From NCBI GenBank assembly GCA_036558005.1, contig DATBGO010000037.1:1-64000 (forward strand): a stretch of 64,000 bases of DNA. The letters run 5' to 3'. Both the position numbers and the translations under genes were made by a program. This document shows positions 8,091 to 15,401 of this stretch, piece by piece (the stretch's first letter is position 1; every line of letters begins with the position of its first letter). The notes under the pieces were generated by a model. It worked only from the letters and a program-made list of their open reading frames with translations, was not told where the DNA came from and made no database searches. This stretch comes from DATBGO01 sp036558005. GTDB lineage: Bacteria > Actinomycetota > Actinomycetes > Streptosporangiales > Streptosporangiaceae.

Positions 8091-9861
8091 CAGCGGATTC
8101 CTCCTCGGTTACCAGGGCCACGGCGGTCGGGATCTCGTCGTCCGGTCTGAGTTCGAGCACGGCAGGAAGGCCGCTGTCCCAGTCCGGCGCGAAGTCGACA
8201 CGCAAACCCAGCTGGCTGGCCACGACGGTGAGCTGGGCGGCGGCGACGCCGGCGTCCAGGTGCGCGAGACGGTAGCCGAAGCTGCCGTATTTGCGGCCGA
8301 TGCGAGCCACGTCGGCGGCGAACACGAGCACAAGACAGTGCTGCCGGGGCCGGAGGCCGGTTCCGGCCAGCAGTAGCGCCGCATCGGCCGGCCGGGCACG
8401 CACCGCCAGCAGCCGGTGGGTCAGGTCGTCGTAGGTCGTCAGCTTCCCCGCGACAGCGCCGAAACCCTCCCCGGAAGCTGCCAGGTAAAGCCGCACCGAT
8501 GCCAGGTTCCCTCCCGTCGGCGCCCACCGGGACAGATCCGCGGGGTCGGCGGGCGCCCGGCGGCCGGCGACCCGGGCTAGCAGCGTCGCGAGGGCGGGCA
8601 TCCCCAGCCGCGAGCCAGCCGGGCCGTCGCCGCCGCCGCCGTCGGCCATGGCGGCCGCGGGCAGCGAATATGACGGGCCGGGCAGGAAGGACGGCCGCTG
8701 GGTGGCGAGTTCGGCGAGGAACCGGCGATAACTGGCTGTTTCCGGGCTCGGGGGCATCAGCCCGGACGGCGGGTGCTGGACACTCCACTCGTACGCGGCG
8801 GCCGCATCGGCCGGGTCTGACGAGGCGAGCAGATCCCCGCACCGGGTGCAATCGGGGTACGGGAGCGCCAGCAGCTTCTGCTCGGTGGCGCCGGTCAGCG
8901 ACGCGATGAGCACCGTGCCGAGCGAGCTGACCGCCCTGACGCAACCGATCGCGGCAACCGCCTCGTCCGCCAGCATCGCGGCGAGCACCTGATCCGCAGC
9001 CATCTCCGCGATGCCGCCCAGCCCCGCATGCTCCGCTGAGGCGCCTGTCCCGGCTTCAGGCAACCCGGCTCTGCCGCGGCTCCAGCAGCTGGCGCATGCG
9101 GTGTGATCCCGGTAGAACAGAGGACCGACTTCGATCGAGGCGGCTTGCCTAGCCCCGCGCAGCAGCGGAACGCCGTAGCGCCTGCATGCGGTCTCGGCAG
9201 CCCCCAGCATGCTCCCGGCAGGGTCATCGCCGGCCAGCACCACGAGCGGGCGCGCGGCCCCGGACAGCTCCTGCACCGCTGCGGCGATCGCGGCCAGGTT
9301 GTCCGGCTCCCATCCGATGACCCGGCCGGCTCCGCAGCAGCGCAGGTCAGCGCGAACCGCATCCGCCACCGGGCCATGTCCCACGACCAGCACGGCGGAA
9401 GCCGAGAGCGCTTCCGACTGCTCCTGCGAGTTCCGGTACCGGCTGGTCGCGTGCACGACCCTGGACAAGAACGCCGCGGCATGTTCTGGAGCGTCGCGGC
9501 AAACGGCGTTGAGCGGCGCGCCGCCGTGCTCGACCAGGCCCGCTTCCCGGAGCACGGACAGGGCCCGCGCCAGCTCCGCTGCGCCCATGCCGAGAAGCCC
9601 GGCGATGTCAGCGACCTTCCGGCCGCCGTCGAGCAGCGGGAGCAGCCGGGGGATCAGCTCCCCCGCCGCGCCGGTGAGCCTTTGCCGCTGACGGCCACCC
9701 ACCACGATGAGACTGTCCTCGTCCGTGACGACCGCATGTTCACGGCAGAGCCGGACATACGTGCCGGCGTCAATAGTTCCGCCGCCGGCGAGCGCGGCCC
9801 CGGCAACCGGGCCGACCGCGCCACCGGGGAGCGCGCGGTTACCCGCCATGGCGGACAGCAC
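8074..9861 (-). CDS. TOMM leader-binding/ThiF-like protein fused to SagB-like dehydrogenase domain
   Basis: 595 residues in three parts. Residues about 30-115 form a winged-helix peptide-recognition element (LTGAAGELIPRLLPLLDGG, then DIAGLLG and ALSVLREAGLVEHGG), as in TOMM C proteins. Residues about 145-350 form a ThiF/E1-like domain with VLVVGHGPVADAVRADL. It carries two Cys pairs (CASC and CTRC) that would bind zinc. Residues about 420-585 resemble the C-terminal half of SagB-type dehydrogenases (APTGGNLASVRLYLA; SFGYRLAHLDAGVAAAQL). The protein thus probably binds the precursor leader and joins cyclodehydration to oxidation. GTG at 9861 overlaps the preceding gene by 23 bp; ATG at 9849 is also possible. 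Fusion of these activities, with a separate partial dehydrogenase next door, is unusual. Confidence 0.8.
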   Translation of the reverse strand: MLSAMAGNRALPGGAVGPVAGAALAGGGTIDAGTYVRLCREHAVVTDEDSLIVVGGRQRQRLTGAAGELIPRLLPLLDGGRKVADIAGLLGMGAAELARALSVLREAGLVEHGGAPLNAVCRDAPEHAAAFLSRVVHATSRYRNSQEQSEALSASAVLVVGHGPVADAVRADLRCCGAGRVIGWEPDNLAAIAAAVQELSGAARPLVVLAGDDPAGSMLGAAETACRRYGVPLLRGARQAASIEVGPLFYRDHTACASCWSRGRAGLPEAGTGASAEHAGLGGIAEMAADQVLAAMLADEAVAAIGCVRAVSSLGTVLIASLTGATEQKLLALPYPDCTRCGDLLASSDPADAAAAYEWSVQHPPSGLMPPSPETASYRRFLAELATQRPSFLPGPSYSLPAAAMADGGGGDGPAGSRLGMPALATLLARVAGRRAPADPADLSRWAPTGGNLASVRLYLAASGEGFGAVAGKLTTYDDLTHRLLAVRARPADAALLLAGTGLRPRQHCLVLVFAADVARIGRKYGSFGYRLAHLDAGVAAAQLTVVASQLGLRVDFAPDWDSGLPAVLELRPDDEIPTAVALVTEEESADGPDD

Positions 9862-10627
9862 CGTGCGGTCCGGGCCTTGCCGTACCGGTCATCGTTTTCC
9901 GGCCGGCCGTGATGGCGGCGGCCAGCGCGGCGAGCACGTCGCTGTCACCACGACGGCGCGGGCGCCCGCAGCGGGTACAGCCGGGCCGGGCAGCCACTCG
10001 GTGTGCCCGCAATCCGGGCCCGAGAACGTTGACGGACACAACCTGGCCGGTCACGCTCCCTGGCGTCGCCGCAAGGCGCCCGAGCACGACATGCGCCAGC
10101 GCGGCGGCAAGCCGGGCGTGATGGCAGAGGTAGCCCCGCGGCCCGAGCCGGCCGTCAAGGTCATAGGCGTGCAGGACGGCCGCGGATGCCGTCCGCTGGT
10201 CGTCATGCTGCGCCTGCCAGGCCGCGAAACAGCTGAAGCAGGCGCCGCGACCCGGCACGACCAGCGGGCCCACCCGCAGATGCGGGTGATCCATGACGAT
10301 CGGAAGCCACGGGCGCCGGTACTCGAAGGCCAGTTCGTCGGCCGTGCCGCACAAGGCCGGCCAGGGCCGCCACAGCCCGACTACGACCGGGCCGGATGCA
10401 CCGGCGAACGCGGCCTTCAGCTTGGTCAGGACCGCGCCGGGACCGGCTGCCGCCGTAACATGGACGGCCATCGCGGGCTGCGCCGGGGCCTGACCCCGCG
10501 GTGGAGCGCCGGGCGTGGCCAGATCCGCCATGAACCCGGCCACCCGCTCACCGAACTCACCCACCGCGACGACCGCCGGACGGTCGTCCGGCGGTTCCCG
10601 CCTCGGGGTACCAGGAGACTGGGTCAT
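9839..10627 (-). CDS. Ocin-ThiF-like TOMM cyclodehydratase partner
   Basis: 262 residues. The start at 10627 (MTQSPGTP) has AGGGAA just upstream. The N-terminus has a short Rossmann-like beginning (PAVVAVGEFGERVAGFMADL). The central part GPLVVPGRGACFSCFAAW and the later RPGCTRCGRP supply Cys pairs matching the zinc-binding tetrad of TOMM C/F proteins. The segment VSVNVLGPGLRAHRVA is also typical. Such ThiF-like proteins present the leader peptide to YcaO. The cluster therefore encodes two ThiF-like proteins, this one and the fused protein downstream, suggesting split leader recognition. It lies 11 bp after the YcaO stop, in one operon. Confidence 0.75.
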   Translation of the reverse strand: MTQSPGTPRREPPDDRPAVVAVGEFGERVAGFMADLATPGAPPRGQAPAQPAMAVHVTAAAGPGAVLTKLKAAFAGASGPVVVGLWRPWPALCGTADELAFEYRRPWLPIVMDHPHLRVGPLVVPGRGACFSCFAAWQAQHDDQRTASAAVLHAYDLDGRLGPRGYLCHHARLAAALAHVVLGRLAATPGSVTGQVVSVNVLGPGLRAHRVAARPGCTRCGRPRRRGDSDVLAALAAAITAGRKTMTGTARPGPHGAVRHGG

Positions 10628-10638
10628 CGGCAGTTCCC

Positions 10639-11982
10639 TTACGCGAATGGCTGGGGCCACGGATTCAGCTCCTCCTCGGGCAGCACCCGGTAGCCCATCC
10701 GGGCGGGCGCCGAATACAGTCGCGGATGGGCCAGGAAACGAGCGAGCGGGCGGGTCGTCATCGGCTGCAGGCCAGGGATAACGGCGCAAAAAGCGGTCAG
10801 TCCCGCGTCGCGGAGTTCGGGGGTGGTCCGGTCCACCGCGACCGTCTGCATGCCCGCGCCGGCCAGCACATCGACCAGCTTGTCCAGGCGATCGCCGGGA
10901 TCGGCGGGCAGCGGCTCTCGGTCCCGCGGGATGCGATCCGCCGCGCCCTGCACGAGGAAGGCGAACCCCTGGGCGTGCTCGGGCAAGCCCATGTACCGCA
11001 TCCCGTCCGCAAGAGCGGTGAAGTCAGCGACGTCGCTCTTGACGGGGGCGGTCCTGGCCGGGTCGGCTGGCGAGACGCCCCGGCGAAAGCGGGCGGAGTC
11101 TGTGAGCACCTTCTCGGTGGCCTCCGCGAGTGTCACTCCGGTGGCGCACGACACCGCCTGCCGCAGGACCGGATCGTGCTCGGCGACGGTCAGGCAGTAA
11201 GCCGTCGGCACCCCCAGGTCGCTGGTCGCGTCGAATACCAGGGCGTTGACGAAATGATCGGCATACCAGGTGAGGAGCTCACGCGAGGTGCCTGTGAGCT
11301 CCGTGCCCGGCACCGGCGGCAGGGGAAGCATCTGTGACCAGAGCACCTCGATGATGTCTCGCTCGATCACCTCGCAGATCGCGGAAAGAAGCGCGCGCCG
11401 GGGATCGGTGTGCACCGCATACCCGGTGGAGATCGCGTGCCAGAAATGCTCGCCGGGAACCCGGTCGGCGATGCCATAACATGCCATGACAGCCGGCACC
11501 CAGGTCGGTGCGCCAGAACAGAGGTCGATGCCCCGCGCCCAGCGGATCGTGGCGTCGGAGCTGAACGGGACAAGCGGGCAACCGGGGGCGGCATACTCCG
11601 TTTCGCTGCATCGCGGCAATTGGGCGAGATCAAGAACGTTGCCGTCCAGTTCCGCGGCCCTGCCCCAGGTCCACCCTTCTGGCGTTGCCCCGCCCGCGCC
11701 TGCGATATGCGCGGCGTTATGCATCTCATACGTAATGCCGGCGTACCTTTCAGCGGCTTCCGCCAGCGCAATGGTCCTGGCGGATTCGGCGCTGAAAGCG
11801 CACCCGTACCCGGCGCGGCCCTCCGAGTTCCACGTTGCCGGGCCCAGGGCCGCGTGACTCAGCACCAAGGCCGGCAGGCCACGTACCGGCGTGGTGCTGC
11901 GCAGCTGGCTGACCACGCCAAACGGCGACACCAGCCGCATCAGGTCCGCCAGACCCCGCTCCCGCGGGCAGTCAGCTTCCAT
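10639..11982 (-). CDS. YcaO-domain azoline cyclodehydratase
   Basis: 447 residues. YcaO ATP-binding motifs are visible: SARTIALAEAAERYAG near residue 70 and LLSAICEVIERDIIEVLW near 205. The C-terminus is NPWPQPFA, the proline-rich end that TOMM YcaO proteins carry at the active site. The enzyme uses ATP to activate the backbone amide and cyclises Cys (or Ser/Thr) side chains to azolines. It is the first gene of the minus-strand TOMM operon and is divergent from the SARP activator. The ATG at 11982 has no clear Shine-Dalgarno; a TTG at 11991 is in frame. A short ORF overlaps this start. Confidence 0.93.
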   Translation of the reverse strand: MEADCPRERGLADLMRLVSPFGVVSQLRSTTPVRGLPALVLSHAALGPATWNSEGRAGYGCAFSAESARTIALAEAAERYAGITYEMHNAAHIAGAGGATPEGWTWGRAAELDGNVLDLAQLPRCSETEYAAPGCPLVPFSSDATIRWARGIDLCSGAPTWVPAVMACYGIADRVPGEHFWHAISTGYAVHTDPRRALLSAICEVIERDIIEVLWSQMLPLPPVPGTELTGTSRELLTWYADHFVNALVFDATSDLGVPTAYCLTVAEHDPVLRQAVSCATGVTLAEATEKVLTDSARFRRGVSPADPARTAPVKSDVADFTALADGMRYMGLPEHAQGFAFLVQGAADRIPRDREPLPADPGDRLDKLVDVLAGAGMQTVAVDRTTPELRDAGLTAFCAVIPGLQPMTTRPLARFLAHPRLYSAPARMGYRVLPEEELNPWPQPFA

Positions 11983-11998
11983 GATGTGCAATGCGCAT
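11972..11998 (-). other. Possible 8-codon leader ORF overlapping ycaO start
   Basis: ATG at 11998, preceded by AAGGAC at about 8 nt, opens MRIAHHGS and stops at 11972-11974, 8 bp inside the YcaO gene. YcaO's own ATG lacks a Shine-Dalgarno, so this mini-ORF could bring ribosomes to it. Chance cannot be excluded. The 81-bp divergent gap 11983-12063 also contains the 8-bp palindrome ATGCGCAT (11991-11998). Confidence 0.25.
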
Positions 11999-12063
11999 GG
12001 TCAGGTCCTTGTCTTTCTCGTGTTCTTCGCGGCCCGCACTTGATTCTCGGGGAGCGTCACTGG

Positions 12064-15054
12064 ATGCTGTCTGGACGCCGTCTGGATGGCGCGGGGAGGT
12101 GGGGCCATATCGCCGGCGCGGAGTCACTGCGGCTTGAGGTCCTGGGCCCGGTGCGGGCCTGGCTCGGCGAGGCCGAGCTAGCACTCGGGCCGCCGATGCA
12201 GCGTGCGCTGCTTGCCAGGCTAGGGATGCAGCCGGGCCAGCTGGCTACCCGCAGTGAACTGATCGACGCGCTGTGGGGCGAGGCCCCGCCGGCCAGCGCC
12301 GCCAACAGCGTGCACCACTACGTCGCCGCGCTCCGCGGTGTACTCGAACCCGGCCGCGGGCACCGGGCGCCGGGCCGGGTGCTGACCGCGGCATCGTCGG
12401 GGTACCTGCTGCGGCTGGACCCGGGACAGGTCGATGCCGCGCTGTTCGCCCGCTTCCTGCGCGCGGCACGCGAGGCGCACGCGGCTGGTCACCTGGACAC
12501 AGCCGCCGCGTCGTTCGATCGCGCGCTCGCGCTGTGGCCGGCAACGCCCCTGCCTGGCATCCCCGGTCCGTTCGCGGAAGCGGAGCGAGCACGGCTGGCC
12601 GAGCAGTACTGGACCGCGGTCGAGGACCGCGCGGACGCTCTCCTGTCATCCGGGCGCGCCGCCGACCTGACCGCCGAGCTGGTCGGGCAGGTGCGGGACC
12701 AGCCACTTCGGGAGCGGCTGCACGGCTTGCTGATGCTGTCGCTGTACCGCTCCGGGCGGCGGGCCGAGGCGCTGGCAGTCTTCCGTGACGCCCGGCGGTT
12801 GCTGGTCGGGGAGCTGGGCATCGAGCCAGGAACCGCGCTCCAGCGCTTGCACCAGCGAATTCTGGCTGCTGATGACGCGCTGATCCCGAAGCAGGCCAGC
12901 CGGACCGTGGAGACGGTTCAGCCAATCAAGCCGCGGCCGGTGCCACCGGCTCCGCCGAGGCCACCGGCGATGCCGCCGGCCCAGCTGCCCCATGACGTCG
13001 AAGGCTTCACCGGCCGCGAGGCCGAGCTGAGCCGGATGTTCGCCCTGGTGCCCTGGCCAGCGAGCGGCGACGGCGGGCCCGCGCAACCTGGGCCGGTAGT
13101 GATCCTGCTGATCGACGGGGCCGCCGGGGTGGGTAAGACGGCACTGGCGCTGCACCTCGCGCACCGGGTCGCGGCGTCCTTCCCGGGCGGGCAGCTGTTC
13201 GCGGACCTGCGCGGATTCACCCCGCGCTCCGACCCGGTCAGCGCCGATGAGGCGCTCAGTTACCTGCTGTCCGGGCTCGGCACCGACCCGCAGCACATCC
13301 CGGCCGACCCCGATCACCAGATCGCGATGTACCGCACCCTGACAGCGCGCCGGCGCGTGCTGATCGTGCTGGACAACGCAAACTCCGCCGAACAGGTCCG
13401 CCCGCTATTGCCCGGAACCGGCCCGTGCCTGGTGCTCATCACCAGCCGCAACCGGCTGGATGGCCTGGTCGCCAGTGATGGCGCGCACCGCATCGCCCTG
13501 GGCGTGCTCAGCCCGGCCGAGGCGACCGCGCTGCTGCGGCGATTCTGCCGGGACGGCCAGGTCGCCGCTGAACCCGGCGCCGCCGCGGACCTGGCCCGGC
13601 TGTGCGGGTACCTGCCGCTGGCTCTGCGTATCGCCGCGCAGCGCGCCTCGGCCCGCCCTGGCGGCACCCTCGCCGACCTGGCTGGCGAGCTGTCCCGCGA
13701 ACGCGGGCGTCTCGACCTGCTCGCCGCCGACGACCTGACCTCGGTCCGGGTCGCGTTCAACTGGTCTTATCGCGCCCTGCCGCCAGATGTCGCCGAGGCC
13801 TTCCGCATGCTCGGCGCGCATCCCGGGCCGGACATCACAGCGCCCGCGGCCGCCGCGCTGCTCGGCGTCGCGCCAGACCGTGCGGGTGCGCTGCTCGGCG
13901 AGCTCGCGCGCAGTCACCTGATCGAGGAGGACGCCGCGGGCCGCTACCAGTTCCACGACCTGATCCGCAGTTATGCCGCCGAGCAGGCCGCCGGCCTGCC
14001 GCCAGGCCGGCTAGCCGGCGGCATGCGCAGGCTAGCCGGGTGGTACCTGCACACGGCCGATGCCGCCGATTTCATCCTGGACCCACGGCGGCCGCGCATC
14101 CCGCTTGAGCCGCCCGGGCAGGAATTCCGGCCGATGCGATTCGGCTCCTACGCCAGCGCGCTCGACTGGTGTGATGCCGAGCGTGACAATATCCTCCCGG
14201 TCACCCGCCACGCCGCCGATACCGGCCTGCATGCCCCCGCGTGGCAGTTGCCCGTCGCCCTGTTCGGCTACTTCTACCTCAGGAAACCCTGGACCACCTG
14301 GCTTGCCGCCACCGAGACCGGCCTTGCCGCCGCCCGCCGCGCCGGCGATCCGCTAGGCCAGGCCGCCACCCGCACCAGCCTGGGCATCGCGCATGCCGAG
14401 TTGCTGCGGCCCGAATCCGCCATCGACCACCTCAGCCAGGCACTCCCGCTCGTGCGGGAACTCGGGCATCCCGGCGGCGAGGCCATCATCCTGGTGATCC
14501 TCGGCGCGGCGCACCGCGACCTGAAGCTCTACGCCCAGGCCATCGGCTACCTGCATCAGGCTCTGGTCATCTGGCGCGGCGCCGGCGACCGCTGGGGCCA
14601 GGCCATCGCGCTGCAATACCTCGGCGAAACCCACCTCTGCACGCGCCGATCCGGGCAGGCGATCACCGAACTGCGCGAAGCGCTGCGGATACGAACCGGC
14701 ATCGGCGACGAGTACGGGGCCGCGTGGATACGGCACGACCTGGCCGCCGCGCATCAGCAGACGGGCGACTTCAGCACCGCCGTCAACCAGCTCCACCACG
14801 CTCTCGCGATCCGCCGCAGAATCGGCGACCGCTGGGGGGAAGCCAGCACCCTCGGCCTGCTCGGCACCACCCTGGCCGCCGCGGGCTGCCATGACCAGGC
14901 CCGCACGGCCCTCAGTTCGGCACACGGCATCTTCACCGACCTCGGCGACCCCCGCGCAACTGAAATCGACGATCAGCTTCGCCGCCTCAGCCCGCCGGGC
15001 GTCACGAAGCCAGCACCCGCGAGTACGAGCAGTTCGCCAGCTTCCACGTCGTGA
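12064..15054 (+). CDS. SARP-family activator with NB-ARC and TPR domains (AfsR-like)
   Basis: 996 residues. ATG at 12064 is chosen for GGGGAG at 12049-12054 (9 nt upstream). An OmpR-type DNA-binding domain (SLRLEVLGPVRAWLGEAEL; QLATRSELIDALWGEAPP) is followed by a bacterial transcriptional activation domain (about 115-255). An NB-ARC ATPase has Walker A GAAGVGKTAL near 355 and Walker B RVLIVLDNANSAEQ near 430. A TPR array runs from about 730 to the end (repeats with IGDRWGEA or AGDRWGQA). AfsR-like SARPs activate antibiotic clusters. Its position divergent from the YcaO gene makes it the likely pathway-specific activator of the TOMM operon. Confidence 0.92.
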   Translation: MLSGRRLDGAGRWGHIAGAESLRLEVLGPVRAWLGEAELALGPPMQRALLARLGMQPGQLATRSELIDALWGEAPPASAANSVHHYVAALRGVLEPGRGHRAPGRVLTAASSGYLLRLDPGQVDAALFARFLRAAREAHAAGHLDTAAASFDRALALWPATPLPGIPGPFAEAERARLAEQYWTAVEDRADALLSSGRAADLTAELVGQVRDQPLRERLHGLLMLSLYRSGRRAEALAVFRDARRLLVGELGIEPGTALQRLHQRILAADDALIPKQASRTVETVQPIKPRPVPPAPPRPPAMPPAQLPHDVEGFTGREAELSRMFALVPWPASGDGGPAQPGPVVILLIDGAAGVGKTALALHLAHRVAASFPGGQLFADLRGFTPRSDPVSADEALSYLLSGLGTDPQHIPADPDHQIAMYRTLTARRRVLIVLDNANSAEQVRPLLPGTGPCLVLITSRNRLDGLVASDGAHRIALGVLSPAEATALLRRFCRDGQVAAEPGAAADLARLCGYLPLALRIAAQRASARPGGTLADLAGELSRERGRLDLLAADDLTSVRVAFNWSYRALPPDVAEAFRMLGAHPGPDITAPAAAALLGVAPDRAGALLGELARSHLIEEDAAGRYQFHDLIRSYAAEQAAGLPPGRLAGGMRRLAGWYLHTADAADFILDPRRPRIPLEPPGQEFRPMRFGSYASALDWCDAERDNILPVTRHAADTGLHAPAWQLPVALFGYFYLRKPWTTWLAATETGLAAARRAGDPLGQAATRTSLGIAHAELLRPESAIDHLSQALPLVRELGHPGGEAIILVILGAAHRDLKLYAQAIGYLHQALVIWRGAGDRWGQAIALQYLGETHLCTRRSGQAITELREALRIRTGIGDEYGAAWIRHDLAAAHQQTGDFSTAVNQLHHALAIRRRIGDRWGEASTLGLLGTTLAAAGCHDQARTALSSAHGIFTDLGDPRATEIDDQLRRLSPPGVTKPAPASTSSSPASTS

Positions 15055-15078
15055 TCGAGGAACATCTGGCTGTCCCAT

Positions 15079-15396
15079 TCAGGGGCCACCGTCGTGGGCG
15101 GCGTCATACAGATCCAGATAGCCCTGGACGGCTTCCCACAGGTGATGCTCGGGATAACGGCCGAACCCGCGATGCTCGCGCCGCCAATCATGATCCCAGT
15201 AGCAGGCATGCACCGCGCGCAGGCGGTTAAGCGCCGCACCCAGTTCCTCCGCCAACTGCTCCCGCTCGGCATGTGGTGATGGCGCCAGCCGGGCAATGTC
15301 ACCCAGCCGGCGCTCAGCGAGCGCCCGCAGCACGGCCTCGTCCGGGCCTTCCTGGGACCAGGTGGCGCATGGCTGGGCACCGACCTTGTGGGCCAC
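15079..15396 (-). CDS. Hypothetical protein, 105 residues
   Basis: Not recognised. It is a small, soluble, mostly helical protein rich in Glu, Arg, His and Trp (AVHACYWDHDWRREHRGFGR, then YPEHHLWEAVQGYLDLYDAA). GTG at 15396 lies 5 bp after the stop of the PQQ-repeat gene, so it is the second gene of that operon. It ends 24 bp from the convergent SARP stop. The composition, with few frameshift-like runs and a plausible amphipathic helix, suggests it is real. The function is unknown, perhaps an accessory to the membrane beta-propeller protein. Confidence 0.55.
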   Translation of the reverse strand: MAHKVGAQPCATWSQEGPDEAVLRALAERRLGDIARLAPSPHAEREQLAEELGAALNRLRAVHACYWDHDWRREHRGFGRYPEHHLWEAVQGYLDLYDAAHDGGP

Positions 15397-15401
15397 GATG
15401 C

